A DNA stretch of 64,000 bases from Adiantum capillus-veneris (lineage: Eukaryota > Streptophyta > Polypodiopsida > Polypodiales > Pteridaceae): positions 79,576,384 to 79,640,383 of the forward strand of contig CM043944.1 of the NCBI GenBank assembly GCA_014529385.2, read 5' to 3'. The position numbers and the translations under genes were made by a program. The notes below the pieces were generated by a model that was not told where the DNA came from, made no database searches, and saw only the letters and a program-made list of their open reading frames with translations. The first letter of the stretch is position 1. Every line of letters begins with the position of its first letter. Below, piece by piece: positions 11,040 to 22,886 of the stretch.

Positions 11040-12730
11040 CTAATCTAGAAAGAGTGAGGCCGGAGCAACTCCAAGCTCCAAGCGCAAGAGGATGAAACGT
11101 GACTCATTGAGGCCTTTGGTCAAAATGTCTGCAATCATCTGGTCACTTGGACAGTGTTCAACCATAATGGTTCCTTTGCGTACTTCATACCTGACATAAT
11201 GATAATGGACAACAATGTGCTTTGACTTATTATGTTGAACATAGTCTTTTGCAAGACTAATAGCACTTTGGTTGTCACACCGAAAGGGTGTGCTAGAAAG
11301 AGGAGAGTGACCAATATCAACTAGCATTTGTCGAAGCCAAATCAACTCACAAGCTGCGAGTGATGCCGCAACATATTTTGACTCAGTCGTAGAAGCTGCA
11401 ACACAACGTTGTTTCTTGCTGGTCCAAGAAACAAGACAACCATTTATAAAGAAGCAATTTCCACTAGTAGATCGCATAGATAAATGTGAGATTGCCCAGT
11501 CTGCATGTGTGTAACCCCAAAGAGAAAGAGATTGCATAGAATCTGATGTGAGTTGTCGTCGATAGACTAAACCAAAATCTGTAGTGCCTTTCAAGTATTT
11601 CAATACACGCTTTGCAGCAGACCAATGCTTAAGAGAAGGACATGCAAGATGTTGTCCAAGATAATTAGCAGCAAACAGAATATCAGGACGAGTGTTCATG
11701 CCAACAAACTGAAGACATCCAATCAAGTTAGCATAAGGTTGATTTGTAACAAGTTGACTGCCATTGTGTGAAGTGTTCTTTGTAGAACTCACAAGACAAG
11801 GTGTGTTGGCTGAATGTGCAGATTCCATACCAAATTTTTGAATAGTATCTGCAATAAACTTTGATTGTCGAAGGAATAAAATACCTTTTGTATGGTTCCG
11901 TTGGATTTGAATGCCAAGACACGAGTGAATCTCTCCAAGATCCACCATATCCAATGCAGAAGACAATAACTTTTTCACTTGCTGAAGAAATCCCAAATCA
12001 TTGGAAACAAGGTGAAGAAATCCACATAAAGAGCAGGAATCACAAAACTGCTACCTTCGCGTTTTATGTATAATTTGGGGTCTGAAGAGCAAGAGATGAA
12101 TCCTTTAGAGGTGAGAAAAAGATCAAATTTTGTATACTAGGCTCGCTGTTTGAGACCATATAGTGCCTTATGGAGTTGAGCAACAAGGTCTTCTTTACCT
12201 GGAATAACAAACCCTTCTGGTTGTTCCATATAAATTTCCTCTTCCAAGTCACCATTAAGAAAAGCAGTTCGCACATCCATTTGATGAGATTCTAAATCAA
12301 ATTGAACAGCAAATGCCAATATAACTCGAACACTTGTAATGCGAACAACTGGTGAAAAAGTCTCTTGATAATCAACACCAGCTACTTGGGAGTAACCTTT
12401 TGCAACTAAACGTGCCTTGAACTTGTCAAAAGATCCATTTTCTTTTACTTTTGTCTTATACACCCACTTACATTTAATAGTTGTACGACCAGGAGGTAAT
12501 TCAGTTAGTATCCATCTACCTTTAGAGATAAGAGAATCGTACTCTGCTTCCATAGCCTCTTGCCATTGATCCTTTTGTGGTGAAGAGATACCTTCATCAT
12601 AAGTAACGATATCTTCAGCAGTAGAAAAAGAATATATTATCAGCAATATCATCATCATAAACATGACATGAGCCATGTTCAAAATCAATAGGCAGATCAA
12701 CAAAAATATCAATATCATCATTGGCAACAT
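11040..12730 (-). pseudogene. Copia-1 reverse transcriptase and RNase H
   Basis: RT fingers and palm in 12730-12137: KCKWVYKTKVKENGSFDKFK, FSPVVRITSVR, HQMDVRTAFLNGDLEEEIYM, ALYGLKQ. The frame is lost just after GLKQ; the catalytic YVDD region (about 12030) is readable only as ALYVDF plus a shift. From 11996 the connection and RNase H domains are open: HADWAISHLSMRSTSG, CLVSWTSKKQ, VAASTTESKYVAA (family usually TEAEY) and FRCDNQSAISLAKD. At least one stop and one frameshift make it inactive. It follows integrase on the minus strand, the Copia order. Confidence 0.9.
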
Positions 12731-13984
12731 TTGGAATGGATGGTTGTGAAGAGGGAAGTTGCTCTATAGGAAGAGTTTCATCATCTGAAAGAAATGGAAA
12801 AGCCTGAAGCAATGATTTAGTATCATCAGAATCATCCATGGACCGTGAGCCTCCCATAAGCTGTTCGTTAAAAGTAGCTTCACGGTTCACAATTACTTTC
12901 TTGGAGGAAGGGTCATAGAATTTGTAGCCTTTAGAAGTGTCAGAATATCCAATAAAAATAACTTTAAGACCAAGAGCATCAAGCTTTGTTCGTGTCTCTT
13001 TGGGAACATGAATATAAGGAATACATCCAAAGGTTCGAAAATGAGATACAGAAGAAATGTCACCTGTCCATGCTGTGATGGGTATCTTACCAGAGGGTGC
13101 AGTAGTAGGAAAATAATTCTGAATAAATATTGCTATCAAAGTAGCTTCAGCCCAGAAAACACGAGATAAGCCAGAATGAATCAGCATACATCTTATAGCA
13201 TTGAGAATAGTGCAATTCTTTCGCTCAGCAACGCCATTCTGTTGAGGCGAATATGGAATAGTGTGTTCATGATGAATTCCACTGTCAGCACAATAACTCA
13301 CAAACTCTCGAGAAACATATTCGCCTCCATTGTCACTACGAAGCTTCTAAGGCGATGACCAGTTTGAAGTTCCGCAACCTTGTGGAATTGTTTGAAAATA
13401 GAGAAGGCTTCAGATTTTTGTCTAAGTATAAATACCGTCGTATATCTTGAGAAATCATCAATGAAAGTAATGAAGTAGAGATATTGTGATCTCGAAGAAG
13501 GTAGAGGTCCACATATATCAGTATGAACAAGATCCAATATGTCTTGAGAATGAGTTGTATTTGAAAGAGGAAAGGGTTTACGATTGTGTTTCCCAAGAGC
13601 ACAAAATTCACAAATTTCCAAATGGGGATGGGCTTTAAGATCCATGCCATGAACAAGATCACGACCTTGAAGATCAAGGAGTTTTGAGAAATCAGCATGA
13701 ACAAAATGGTGATGCCATACTTTGCAATCATGATCACGTGGAGCAGTGACAACATTTGCTACAGCATCGTTGAGAGAGAGTTCAAACAAATTACCATTTC
13801 CAGGAGCAGTGGCTATAGTCTGTCCATCTTTCTCAATTCGGCATTTGGTATGATCAAACCCAACAAACAGACCAATCAACAAGTCTAGCAATTGAAAGAA
13901 GATTATGTTGAAGATCTGGTACATGTAATACTCCTCGCAAAATTCGAGTTGAAGAAGATAAGGTACCAAGATATAAATCTCCAA
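12731..13984 (-). pseudogene. Copia-1 integrase
   Basis: Minus-strand frame 13984-13298 holds the GAG-pre-integrase zinc region (WHHHFVHADFSKLL ... CEFCALGKH) and the first part of the integrase core (LVHTDICGPLP, FIDDFSRYTTVF). A one-base shift at about 13345 destroys the second catalytic block, the SDNGGEY-type motif. The following frame (13301-12615) continues with YSPQQNGVAERKN, containing the catalytic Glu, and the GYSDTSKGYKFYDP C-terminal part. The three catalytic acidic positions are therefore present but in two frames. Confidence 0.9.
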
Positions 13985-14290
13985 TACCCTTTACTTGACA
14001 AGTAGTATCATCAGCAAGATAAACAACACGTTGAACTGGTAGTGGATGATAGTTATGGAGCCACTTAGACTGATATGTCATATTTCCTGTAGCACCAGAA
14101 TTGACAATAAAAAGTGATCCATCACGTACATGAAGTATTCTGTCTGGAGCAACTGAACATATGACGCAGCTTGTTTCTGGTACAATGTTGTTTTGATGTT
14201 CAGTAGCATATTCTCTATTACGATCTGTGTCGAATCGACGCTTATAGCACATATGAGTGGGATGATAAGATCGTCCACATTAATATTCAC
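13854..14290 (-). pseudogene. Copia-1 aspartic protease with D-to-N active site
   Basis: Copia protease region: LFIVNSGATGNM, then ILRGVLHVPDLQHNLLSIA. The family motif is DSGAT. Here the codon near 14100-14102 reads Asn, so the catalytic aspartate is lost, a single change equal to C-to-T on the + strand. It lies in a different frame from gag and overlaps it at 14252-14290. Confidence 0.85.
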
Positions 14291-15251
14291 AAGAAGAAGA
14301 AGAAGAAGAAGAAGAGTCTCTAGATAAACGTGGTTGTTTCGTTGGTAATATTGTGTTCTTCATCATATTGACGTGCCCAAAAATCATCTTCCGTATGGCC
14401 ATTTCTGTTGCAGTAAGAACTTTGCTTATTAGGAAATTTGAGACGAGAGAAAATATTACCGCGACAGCCACCTCTGCGGTTTTCGCGTTGAAATGGACGC
14501 CTTGGAGCATAAAAATCACGTTCCATCTGTTGTGACTCAGTCTCCTCTTGTGAAATCATAACTGCATCGTGACCAGCCTGACATTCTTGACGTTGAGAGT
14601 ATTCAATTAAAGACATGCAAGCTTGGTCAAAATCAAGACCATCTTTATTAGAGAGAATAGTAACAATGTTATCATAAGAAGAGTCCTTCACCGTATCAAG
14701 GAGAAGTGTAATCAGTTGCTTTTGTGGAACAGGATCACCAGGAGCAGCAAATTGATTAATAATAGATTTGAAAGATTCAATATGTTCCGTCATGGCAGTA
14801 CCAACTTCATATTGTAACTTGTTAAGCAACCCTCTCAAATAAAGTATTTTTGTAACAGATTTCTTCTGAAAGTTTGCAATAAGGTACTTCCATACGTCGT
14901 GGGAAGTAGGCAGTTCATACATATCAAGCAAAAGGGAATCAATAAGAGCAGAAACAATATACTGACGAGTTGCTTTATCACGTCGTTGCCAATCCGCAGA
15001 GGCAACATTCCAATCTTCAAATATAGGTCCTTCAGTAATAAGCACGTTATCATTATCCGTATCAACACGCTGAGGCGGAAAAACACGATTTCCAAGAACA
15101 ACATTAGAGAGTTCATCACCTTCAAGAATTAACAACATCTTTGCTTTCTAGCCTGGAAATCCTTGGCCTTGGAAAGGAGGAACAAAACGTTGGACAGAAG
15201 GAAAGCCGTTGACGAGAATAGTCATAGCCATATCTTGTTGCGAGAAGACGT
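14280..15251 (-). pseudogene. Copia-1 gag
   Basis: Frame 15138-14320 gives a Copia gag (UBN2-type): DWQRRDKATRQYIVSALID, LPTSHDVWKYLIANFQ and RGLLNKLQYEVGT. It ends in an arginine-rich tail and a damaged zinc knuckle (YCNRNGHTEDDFWA, lacking the first Cys and with Phe for the last). The N-terminal part upstream of 15138 is out of frame (NGFPSVQRFVPPFQGQ, then a stop) and continues, across the Gypsy array, at 31256. Capsid function is unlikely. Confidence 0.85.
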
Positions 15252-16395
15252 TGTGGGCGGGATGGAAACACACACAGTGCCTCTATAACGACCCGACACA
15301 CACTCTTGGGAAGATACACACACACACTATGGGGCACCACTCGGCTTACACAACACACCTGGCGGAGACAGGGAACACACCTCTGGAGTGAGAGGAGAGA
15401 GACTATCCACTTGCCCACTCCACACAGAGATACACACACACACACACACACACAAAAACTCAGCTCAAAAGAGGAGAACTTATGATGTTTAGATACAAAT
15501 GAGCTTGGGCCAACACCAATGGGGCAAACAGCTCACACAATATGGGTAAAAGATACCAGATACAATCACAAATTGGAGAAGAAGCTTCACTCACCGGAGA
15601 AGATTACACAGAAAAACAACAGAAAAAGAGTGAGGAATTTGGCAAAATGGACAGTGCCATCGCGTCCGGAACGGCCCAAAACCCCAGTCTACAATGTCAA
15701 AGTGCTCAAATCCGACCTCGGATGAGCAGTTTACGGCCAAAACAGGCTCCAAAAACCCAAAAAACACACCTGCGGCTGTTCCTCCTCTCTTCTCTACGTT
15801 TTTTCTGGTCTTCTCTCTGTTTTTTCAGTTCCCACACTCAGCTTTGTTAGTTGGGCACCCTTGGCCTTTTAGATGACCTCAAACGGACCCCGAACAGGCC
15901 AAAAACTGACCTCGCAGTGCATAGTTGTCACCTTTTTGCATCATTCGCACACCTGGCACTCAGCTTTTTTCCAATAATGCATCTCGCCACCACATGAAGT
16001 GGCCCCAAAAAGTGGTCCTAATGATGACCTTTCTGCATAACTCTCACCACGAAACACCCACGTTGTGTCCGTCCTCATCCGCGTGCAAATATTGACCTCG
16101 TTCGCCCTCCTGACGCCACTAGATGCCATCTGACGCACCTGCTGACCTCACGTCGTCAGCCCGCGGATAGCTTCCTTGAGAAGTTTTAGGCGCTATAAAC
16201 TCCTCATTATTGTAGAAAAAACATACTGGTACTGATGATAGTGAAAATCGTTGCACTATGTACATGCTGTCCTACCTGTACACATGTGGGCCCCACGTAA
16301 CCACCTGGCTATGGAAATTGGGCAATCCTTTATTTGATGCACCATGCATGTATATGTACATATGCGCAATACCTTGCTCCAAAAAACTCCTGACA
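15252..16395 (-). repeat. Gypsy LTR 1 (left outer)
   Basis: 1,144 bp, TGTGGGCGGG...CTCCTGACA. It differs from LTR 3 at about 19 single bases by my count, plus CA-repeat length. On the minus strand it is preceded by the purine-rich AGGGGATGGG tract, so it is a 3' LTR. Confidence 0.95.
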
Positions 16396-16423
16396 TAATT
16401 TGCCCATCCCCTAGCCTGCTAGA

Positions 16424-17640
16424 TCATTCATGATCAGCAACAGCAAAGAGAGATATGAGACTCGCCGCATCACAGGTCTCCTCATCCTTCACAGACATCA
16501 CTCGCTCTTCAGAAAACTCATCTTGCTCCACCATCATCAACCTGGCATGATACAACTTAAGACGCAATCCATTTACCCTTGACGTATGTAAAATCCCATC
16601 CAGGTTAGCCAACTGATATGTACCATTCGGGAAACACTCCACTACCTTGAAAGGGCCTTCCCACTTAATTTGAAACTTCTTTTGGAAGGTGTTGTCCAGC
16701 TTACTGTTGTAGCGCAAAACCAAGTCATGTTTCTTGATACCCTTACTTTTGACCTTTTCATTTATCTTTGCCAAAGCCTTATCTTGCATCTGCCCATAAT
16801 GCTCCAATGCGCTCATCCTATCCAACTGGACCTCTTGTAACTGCAAGAGCCTCTCTTTGAATGCATCACTAGGCGGCCCAAGCAACTTCTCTAACATCTT
16901 GACCGCAGGCAACTCTACCTCCACAGGCAATAGTGCTTCCTTTCCATACACCAAATGAAATGGAGTAAACCCTGTACCTGTCTTCACCGAAGTACGGTAA
17001 GCCCATAATGCACTAGGCAATTCCAAATCCCAATTCTTTCCTTGGTGCTCTGTCACTTTAGAAAGAATTTGTACCAAATCACCATTGAATCTTTCATTTA
17101 AGCCATTACACTGCGGGTAATAAGGAGTGGTATGCTGGTGCTTAAGCTTCATCTTTGTGCATAAGAAGTCTAGCAGTTTAGCTCTAAATCCTGGCCCCTT
17201 ATCTGAAAGTAGCTCTAATGGCACCCCAAACTTGCAACATATTTCATCATACACAAATTTTGCCACATCCTTTGCAATGATCTGTTTTACTGCTATAGCC
17301 TCTGCCCATCTAGAGAGATAGTCCACTGCCGTCAAGATATAGCTTTTGCCCCTGCTTGTGATAGGTAATGGGCCTATTGCATCAATCCCCCACTTTTCAA
17401 ACACATCAAACGCCATAATGGTTTTTCGTAGCTCTGGCTTCAACACTCTCTTCCCAAATGCTTGACACCTATTGCAAGACCTACACCAATGGTGAACATC
17501 CTTGTGCAAACTAGGCCATACATACCCCTCTTGCAAAATCTTATGCAAGGTGATCTTTAGAGGAAAATGGCCGCCACATGCGCCTTCATGATTCTCTTCC
17601 AGCACTCTGTAAAGCTCCTCCCGCCAAAGGTACACGTCTC
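16424..17640 (-). CDS. Gypsy integrase, unit 1
   Basis: 403-codon open frame. Integrases join retroviral-type cDNA to the target DNA. HHCC zinc region: His16, His23, Cys54 and Cys57 (H-x6-H ... CNRC). Catalytic DD35E: Asp85 in WGIDAIGPLP, Asp145 in LLSDKGPGF, Glu181 in GLNERFNGD. The C-terminal part has WEGPFKVVECFPNGTYQLAN, typical of plant non-chromovirus Gypsy; no chromodomain follows. The reported start is a GTG preceded by a frameshift near 17640, so in the polyprotein it would not be reached without that shift. All visible catalytic residues are present, the best-preserved domain of the element. Confidence 0.9.
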
Positions 17641-17687
17641 AACACGAGATCAACCCCTTTCATGTATAAGACATCACCAATCATTTT

Positions 17688-18075
17688 TTACCTGTATGCT
17701 CTACGCACAAAGCCATACTTCTTAGACTTCTGAATCTCCTTTGGAATGATTCCTGTTAGCAAAAGCTCCTCTTCTTGAGCCAAACTTTCTCGGCCATGAT
17801 AAAGAGGTAAAATGGTCCTCAACACAAATAGCTCCCCAATCATGCCTTGAGCTGCTTCATGTGCCTCTCCATTTAGAGCATGTTCAATGTGTCTGATGCT
17901 CCATGCTTCAAAATTTTTTAACAGTCCTTTAATTCTAAAGCACATTTCCTTCAATGAGGTGTTCTTGCTCTTCCACACACCCATCATAAAGTGCTATACC
18001 CCCTGAAGCTGCATCGTGGCTCTTTCTGTATGAACCATCAAAGAACAACACATGTGCATTGCTGATCTGTGGCAC
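17688..18075 (-). pseudogene. Second RNase H-like domain, internally deleted, unit 1
   Basis: After the RT-linked RNase H comes VLFFDGSYRKSHDAASGGIALYDG, resembling the start of the additional archaeal-type RNase H of Tat-lineage elements. The frame ends at 17935. A different frame (17987-17688) then carries the end of such a domain (QMMGVWKSKNTSL-like start, IRHIEHALNGEAHEAAQGM). The central portion with the expected catalytic Glu and Asp is missing, and the terminal Asp of the family (ADxLA) is His here. It is probably an internal deletion plus frameshift, shared with unit 2. Confidence 0.65.
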
Positions 18076-19146
18076 TTCTTCAACTACCTTTCTCACCACC
18101 TCTTCCTTAACAATAAGGGGATTCTCCTTGTAGGTCAACAAATCAGCTAGGGTAGCCCTTGTACTATCTTCCACTAGAAAAGAGAACTCAAACTCTTGCA
18201 GCTCAATTACCCATTTCTTCACCACATTTGACATGTTAATACCATTAATTAACTGTGGCAAAAAGGCATAACTCGTCAAGAAAACAAAAGGCCGTGGTAG
18301 CAAGTAATGACGAAATCGTCGACAAGCAAATATTACACTGGCCATCACTAGCTCTACTTCCGATAACTTTCTCTCCGCTACCAACTTCACTCGGCTTGCA
18401 CAATACACTGGCCTCATATAATGGCTGCCCTTCCCCTTTTGCAATAGCATGGCTCCAATGGCATCATCCCCTACTGATGGATTTACATAAAAAACTTTCT
18501 CCCAATCAGGAGCCTGCATGGCTGACAACCCCCCTAACACCTCTTTCACCTCTTGAAACACTTCTTCACACTTGTCATTCCATTGCAATGGATCATGCTT
18601 TGCCACTTGCTGTAATGGATAAAGAAGCTGCGAAGACAATGGAATAAACCTTGCCATGTACTTCACTTTGTGTATAAAGGTTGCCAATTGCTTTGTACTC
18701 ATAGGTGATGGAAGAAGAATAATAGACTTCACCTTATCTGGATCATCCTCAATGCCATTTTCTGACACCATATGGCCCAATAACTTCACCCTTGGCTGTG
18801 CTAGATGACATTTCTTTGTATTTAGTTGTCCTCCACATTCATCATATCGAGCCAATACCATCTGCAGCTTCTCATGGTGATCAGCCCTACTGCTATAGAC
18901 ACAGAAGTCATCCATAAAAGCTTTAACACAACTACCAATGAATGGTTCCAACACCCAATTTGCTCTCTCTTGATAGAAGGAAGGTCCATTTGACAACCCA
19001 AATGGCAATACTGTGTAGCAATAGCAGCCCCATGGCGTAATAAAAGTTGTCTTTGTGCGGTCTTTAAGAGAAATCTTTAATTGAAAATAGCCTGAAAAAC
19101 CATCACACACACTGTACCTCTCATAACCTGCCACTGAATCCAAGAT
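18076..19146 (-). pseudogene. Gypsy reverse transcriptase and RNase H, unit 1
   Basis: Palm and thumb of RT plus the RT-type RNase H. Visible: VCDGFSGYFQL (first catalytic Asp), FITPWGCYCYTVLPFGLSNG, AFMDDFCVY (catalytic DD in the FMDDF form), HKVKYMARFIPL, then KVFYVNPSVGDDAIGAML and the RNase H segment ASRVKLVAERKLSEVELV. It is separated from the rest of pol by a TAG at 19147-19149, where homologues have Gln in LPFIDQILDSV. The two sides are in the same frame, so one amber codon interrupts the enzyme. Confidence 0.9.
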
Positions 19147-21069
19147 CTAATCGATGAATGGAAGAGGATATGGATTCTTCTTAGTGGCTGCGTTTAAGGG
19201 TTTAAAATCCACACAAATTCTCCACTTCCCATCCTTCTTTGGACTGACTACAATTGGACTCACCCATTCTGTGGTCTCCACTGGAACTATGAACCCCGCC
19301 TTCAATAACTTGTCCACCTCTTCTCGCAAGGCTTCCATTTGCTCTTGACCCATCCTTCTTAGCCTTTGCCTCACTGGCTTAGCACCTTCTTTTAGCTCTA
19401 TATGCATCTCTTCACCCTTGAACCCTCTGATCTCTTCATATGAAGTAATGAAAAAATTAGGAAAACCAGCCAGCATATGCAAAAATATATCCTTCTCCAT
19501 AGCTGAGAGGTCTCCACTAATCATTTGCGTCATTAATTCCTGCTTCTTTGACAACTCAACCTTGGTTTGCATCAGCCCTTCAATCACTTCATAAGGCCCT
19601 TCACTTTCATCTTCAACCTCATTCGCAAATGCAACTAAACCAATCTCCTGGATTTCTTTGTCAATCAAAAGAAATGCAACATCAGCATCCTCATCACTGC
19701 TGATAGTGCTATCACTGTCCTCATCTGTCACCGTGGAAGAGTCTTCATCACTAGACTCATCCTCATCTTCATAAAGCTCCTCTAATCGTTTCCTTGTGTC
19801 CATATTATAAAGCTTCTTGGTCCCTGTCTTTCCATAGAGGCTAATCGTACCATGTCGCCAATCTTGAACAACTCCCATTGCACGTAACCATGGTCTTCCC
19901 AGTATAATAGGATATGCTCCCAACCCTGCTGGCATCACATGAAAATCAATCACTGCCTTTGCATCATATGCCTCCACTTCTAAGCTCTTTACAACACCCA
20001 AGCATTTTACTTTTTGATGGTTTGCCAATCTGATCCGAAAACCTGACACCCCAGCCACTGTGAGACCCATCTTCTCAACGCATGAGTGTGTTATGACGCA
20101 TATTTGGGCTCCGCCATCCACATAACCTTGTCCCAAATTTTTCCTTTTATGCCACACATCTACTATTGGACAAATGTCTGGTAGCTCATCCATTGCCAAC
20201 ACCTTTACTGAACCTCTCTCTGGCTCTTTCTCCATTGGGTTAACCATCCTCTTCCACTGTCGCTTTAGCTTAGGCACCATCTCTATAAGCTGCCCAAAAG
20301 TAACATCTTCCTTCCTGCTCGTCAGATCCTCCCTCAAGTCATAGCTTAATTGCCCATCCCCTAGTGGAAAATCTGAAACATGAAACTTTCGACGAGCTCT
20401 CCTTTTCCTCTTGGCCTTGACATCCTCGCCTTCATGGCTCTTTCCCTTCTTCTTGCTAGGACCTGGGACACTTCTTCCTTCCTTTTCCTCTGTCGTCCTC
20501 TTCCCAATAGGCATCACTAATGTATCCTCTAGCTTTGATGCCTTCTCCAAGGTGACTACACTTAGCACTTTTGTCTTTTCCTTTTCCTCCTGGGTTAATC
20601 CGCTGGTTCCTTCATCTCCCTTAATTTCGATGCCATAATCATGCGACCTAGTTAGCACCTGTTTTGGCAATGGATACATGTCTCCCCCCATCCTTGGTGG
20701 CTTATCACATTGCGGGCTGATGTGGCCCAACTCTCCGCAATTATAACATGTGGGCGTCTGCCTCCAAAACCTACTATTACTTTGTCCAGCACCATTCCTA
20801 GGTCTTTCTTCACCTCCTGGCTGATTTGCAAACCGCCCTCGACCTCGATTATTTCCCACTTGACCTAGCATGTTTAGGCTGAGATTCTTCATCAAATCAA
20901 CCACTTGCCTCATGTCTTGCCTTAGGCCATCATCTTGCACTGCTGTAGTGACCACTGCTGGCATAACCTGAGTAGTAACAGGAACCACTGGTTCGTGATG
21001 AACCCCTGACATGCGACCTTGTAAAGATTCTATAGGCTGAAATTCATACCTCATTGGCAAAGACTCCAA
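19147..21069 (-). CDS. Gypsy gag C-terminus, protease and RT N-terminus, unit 1
   Basis: 640-codon frame. Residues 108-121 form a perfect CCHC zinc knuckle (CYNCGELGHISPQC). A basic linker with KKKGK and KRKRRARRK follows. The aspartic protease active site is at about 318-321 (YVDGGAQICVIT, form DGGA) followed by ILGRPWLRAMG. An acidic Ser/Asp/Glu stretch is at about 435-465. RT begins with PIVVSPKKDGKWRICVDF and ends at the TAG after PYPLPFID. It starts one frame away from the upstream gag frame, so a shift between 21230 and 21069 separates them. Confidence 0.92.
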   Translation of the reverse strand: MESLPMRYEFQPIESLQGRMSGVHHEPVVPVTTQVMPAVVTTAVQDDGLRQDMRQVVDLMKNLSLNMLGQVGNNRGRGRFANQPGGEERPRNGAGQSNSRFWRQTPTCYNCGELGHISPQCDKPPRMGGDMYPLPKQVLTRSHDYGIEIKGDEGTSGLTQEEKEKTKVLSVVTLEKASKLEDTLVMPIGKRTTEEKEGRSVPGPSKKKGKSHEGEDVKAKRKRRARRKFHVSDFPLGDGQLSYDLREDLTSRKEDVTFGQLIEMVPKLKRQWKRMVNPMEKEPERGSVKVLAMDELPDICPIVDVWHKRKNLGQGYVDGGAQICVITHSCVEKMGLTVAGVSGFRIRLANHQKVKCLGVVKSLEVEAYDAKAVIDFHVMPAGLGAYPIILGRPWLRAMGVVQDWRHGTISLYGKTGTKKLYNMDTRKRLEELYEDEDESSDEDSSTVTDEDSDSTISSDEDADVAFLLIDKEIQEIGLVAFANEVEDESEGPYEVIEGLMQTKVELSKKQELMTQMISGDLSAMEKDIFLHMLAGFPNFFITSYEEIRGFKGEEMHIELKEGAKPVRQRLRRMGQEQMEALREEVDKLLKAGFIVPVETTEWVSPIVVSPKKDGKWRICVDFKPLNAATKKNPYPLPFID

Positions 21070-21670
21070 CCCTTAACTGGCTCATTTTCCTCAGCTTCCA
21101 CTCTTTGTTCCTTGCTACCTCTAGTGCATCTTCATATGTCCTAGGCTTCTTTAGCTCCACTCTCCAACGTATATTCTCCCAAAGACCAGCTAAGAACCTG
21201 TCCTTCTTCATCATGTCAGGCGGGGGTACCTATGGTGCTAAAGCCTTGCACATTCGCTCCCATGCCAATGAAAACTTACGTATGTACGCATCTACTGGCT
21301 CACCTTCCTTTTGCACCAAAGCCTGTACTTCTTGCCACACCTTGTCAGGATCTTCTATCTTCACAAACTCCACTTCCAACCCATGTCGTAGATTGTCCCA
21401 ACTCAACCTTACAGGTGGATCAGCCACATGCAACTCCTCTTCAAATTCTTTAGACCAAACTCGTGCATCACTCTTCAAACAAATTTGGAGAAGGCGTAAC
21501 ATTTGCGTAGGGTCATGAATCTGGTTGCTAATGCAGGAAACCTCCATCTTTTCCAAAAATTCTTCCACATCTTCATCACTTCTTCCATGAAACTCGGGAT
21601 AAGAGAAAGCCATGGCTACCCAAATTATGATGCTTTGAGAACCCCTTCGAACACACGTGCAAGAACCCAA
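21070..21670 (-). pseudogene. Gypsy gag capsid, unit 1
   Basis: Retrotransposon gag domain: SYPEFHGRSDEDVEEFLEKM, RLLQICLKSDARVWSKEFEE, VEFVKIEDPDKVWQEVQALV and FSLAWERMC. An in-frame TAG at about 21230 follows LAP and the same frame then continues as VPPPDMMKKDRFLAGLW. The frame shifts before 21069. Both defects are present in unit 2, so they predate the duplication. Capsid would have to come from another copy. Confidence 0.88.
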
Positions 21671-22673
21671 AACTTTTGACTACCCAATCCCCAGAAACTT
21701 CAATGGAGCTCAACTTTAGATAAGGACAAACACATGCACATCAAATGAGTTTTCATAGTTAATCATCGGAATGACAACAGGCAAAGGACATTCCAGGATC
21801 TCTCTCAATCTTCTTGGCCCAAACATAAAGACTATGCGCTGCTGGAAAAAGATCTTCCTGGACACATGAACATTAATCTGAATTCTTTAAGTTAAATGAA
21901 AAGGAGTGAACCGAGGGCCATTTTGATCATCCATTAAAGCCAACCATGAAGCTCCCAAGAAGGCACACCTGACTCAACCTCTGATTTTGCCAAAATTTCA
22001 GCAGCATAACAGCATAAATGGCTCAAAAGACCAAAAAACCAGCCATCATAACTTGGAAAAATTTTGGCAGAGTTTCCCCAGAAATAGAGCAGTAGGAACC
22101 CAAAATATAGACTGTATATGTATGCATAAACTGTCAACAATAGAACCCGAGCATCAAGTAGGACTCACTAGTACATAGCCTATGGCGAGGTCACAAAAAG
22201 GGTGCTCCAGCTACCTGTATCACTGAAAGGATCTCTACATTTGAGAGTCCCCCAGCTCAATAAAAACCTCACGCTATCGACCCTCACACGAAGGCTAATG
22301 CAAATCGCGTATAGTCAAGTCTCAGAAATGACTATCTTCCAGACCAAGTCTAAGAAATGGCTGGGACTGCCAAATACAACGAAGTATGGCTCCACAAATG
22401 CGTACAATGGCAGTTTCCACAAGTAATGTACAATCCAGCACACAATGCGCTCAAATAGGCGCCAAGTGATGCATACCCACAACAACTGCAAGTGACATCA
22501 CTGCTAGTATATCACTGTACTCCAGCTACCTGTACCTGTGTGAATCACTTGTACCTGTACTTGTCACTGTAACCTGTAACCTATAATCTGCAACCTGTAA
22601 TCCCGAATCTCGAAGCTTGAAGCTCGAAGCAGAAGGTACTCGAAGAAGATCCTCCGTGGGGGCGCCAAAAGAA
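21671..22673 (-). other. Gypsy 5' leader with primer-binding site, unit 1
   Basis: About 1 kb between gag and the middle LTR with no supported gene. Next to the LTR the minus strand reads TTCTTTTGGCGCCCCCAC; the stretch beginning TGGCGCC is the likely tRNA primer-binding site. ORFs here are small and lack recognisable motifs. Confidence 0.65.
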
Positions 22674-22853
22674 TGTGGGCGGGATGGAAACACACACAGC
22701 ACCTCTATAACGACCCGACACACACTCTTGGGAAGATACACACACACACACTATGGGGCACCACTCGGCTTACACAACACACCTGGCCGAGACAGGGAAC
22801 ACACCTCTGGAGTGAGAGGAGAGAGACTATCCACTTGCCCACTCCACACAGAG

Positions 22854-22886
<33 letters not shown>

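Noticed and set aside
15248-15251. Meaningful shared ACGT target site for the Gypsy and the EPSPS-LTR element
   Set aside because: A 4-bp match between two insertions can easily be chance, and two sites are too few to claim a preference.
18255-18647. 130-residue + strand ORF, also at 25683-26075
   Set aside because: It is antisense to the Gypsy RT/RNase H, and identical in both units only because the units are duplicates.
19147-19149. Programmed TAG readthrough in the Gypsy pol
   Set aside because: The stop sits inside the RT domain rather than at a gag/pol boundary, and other stops and frameshifts are present, so decay is the simpler reading.
21054-21518. 154-residue + strand ORF, also at 28482-28946
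   Set aside because: Lies antisense across gag; composition is the reverse complement of gag codons and it has no motif.
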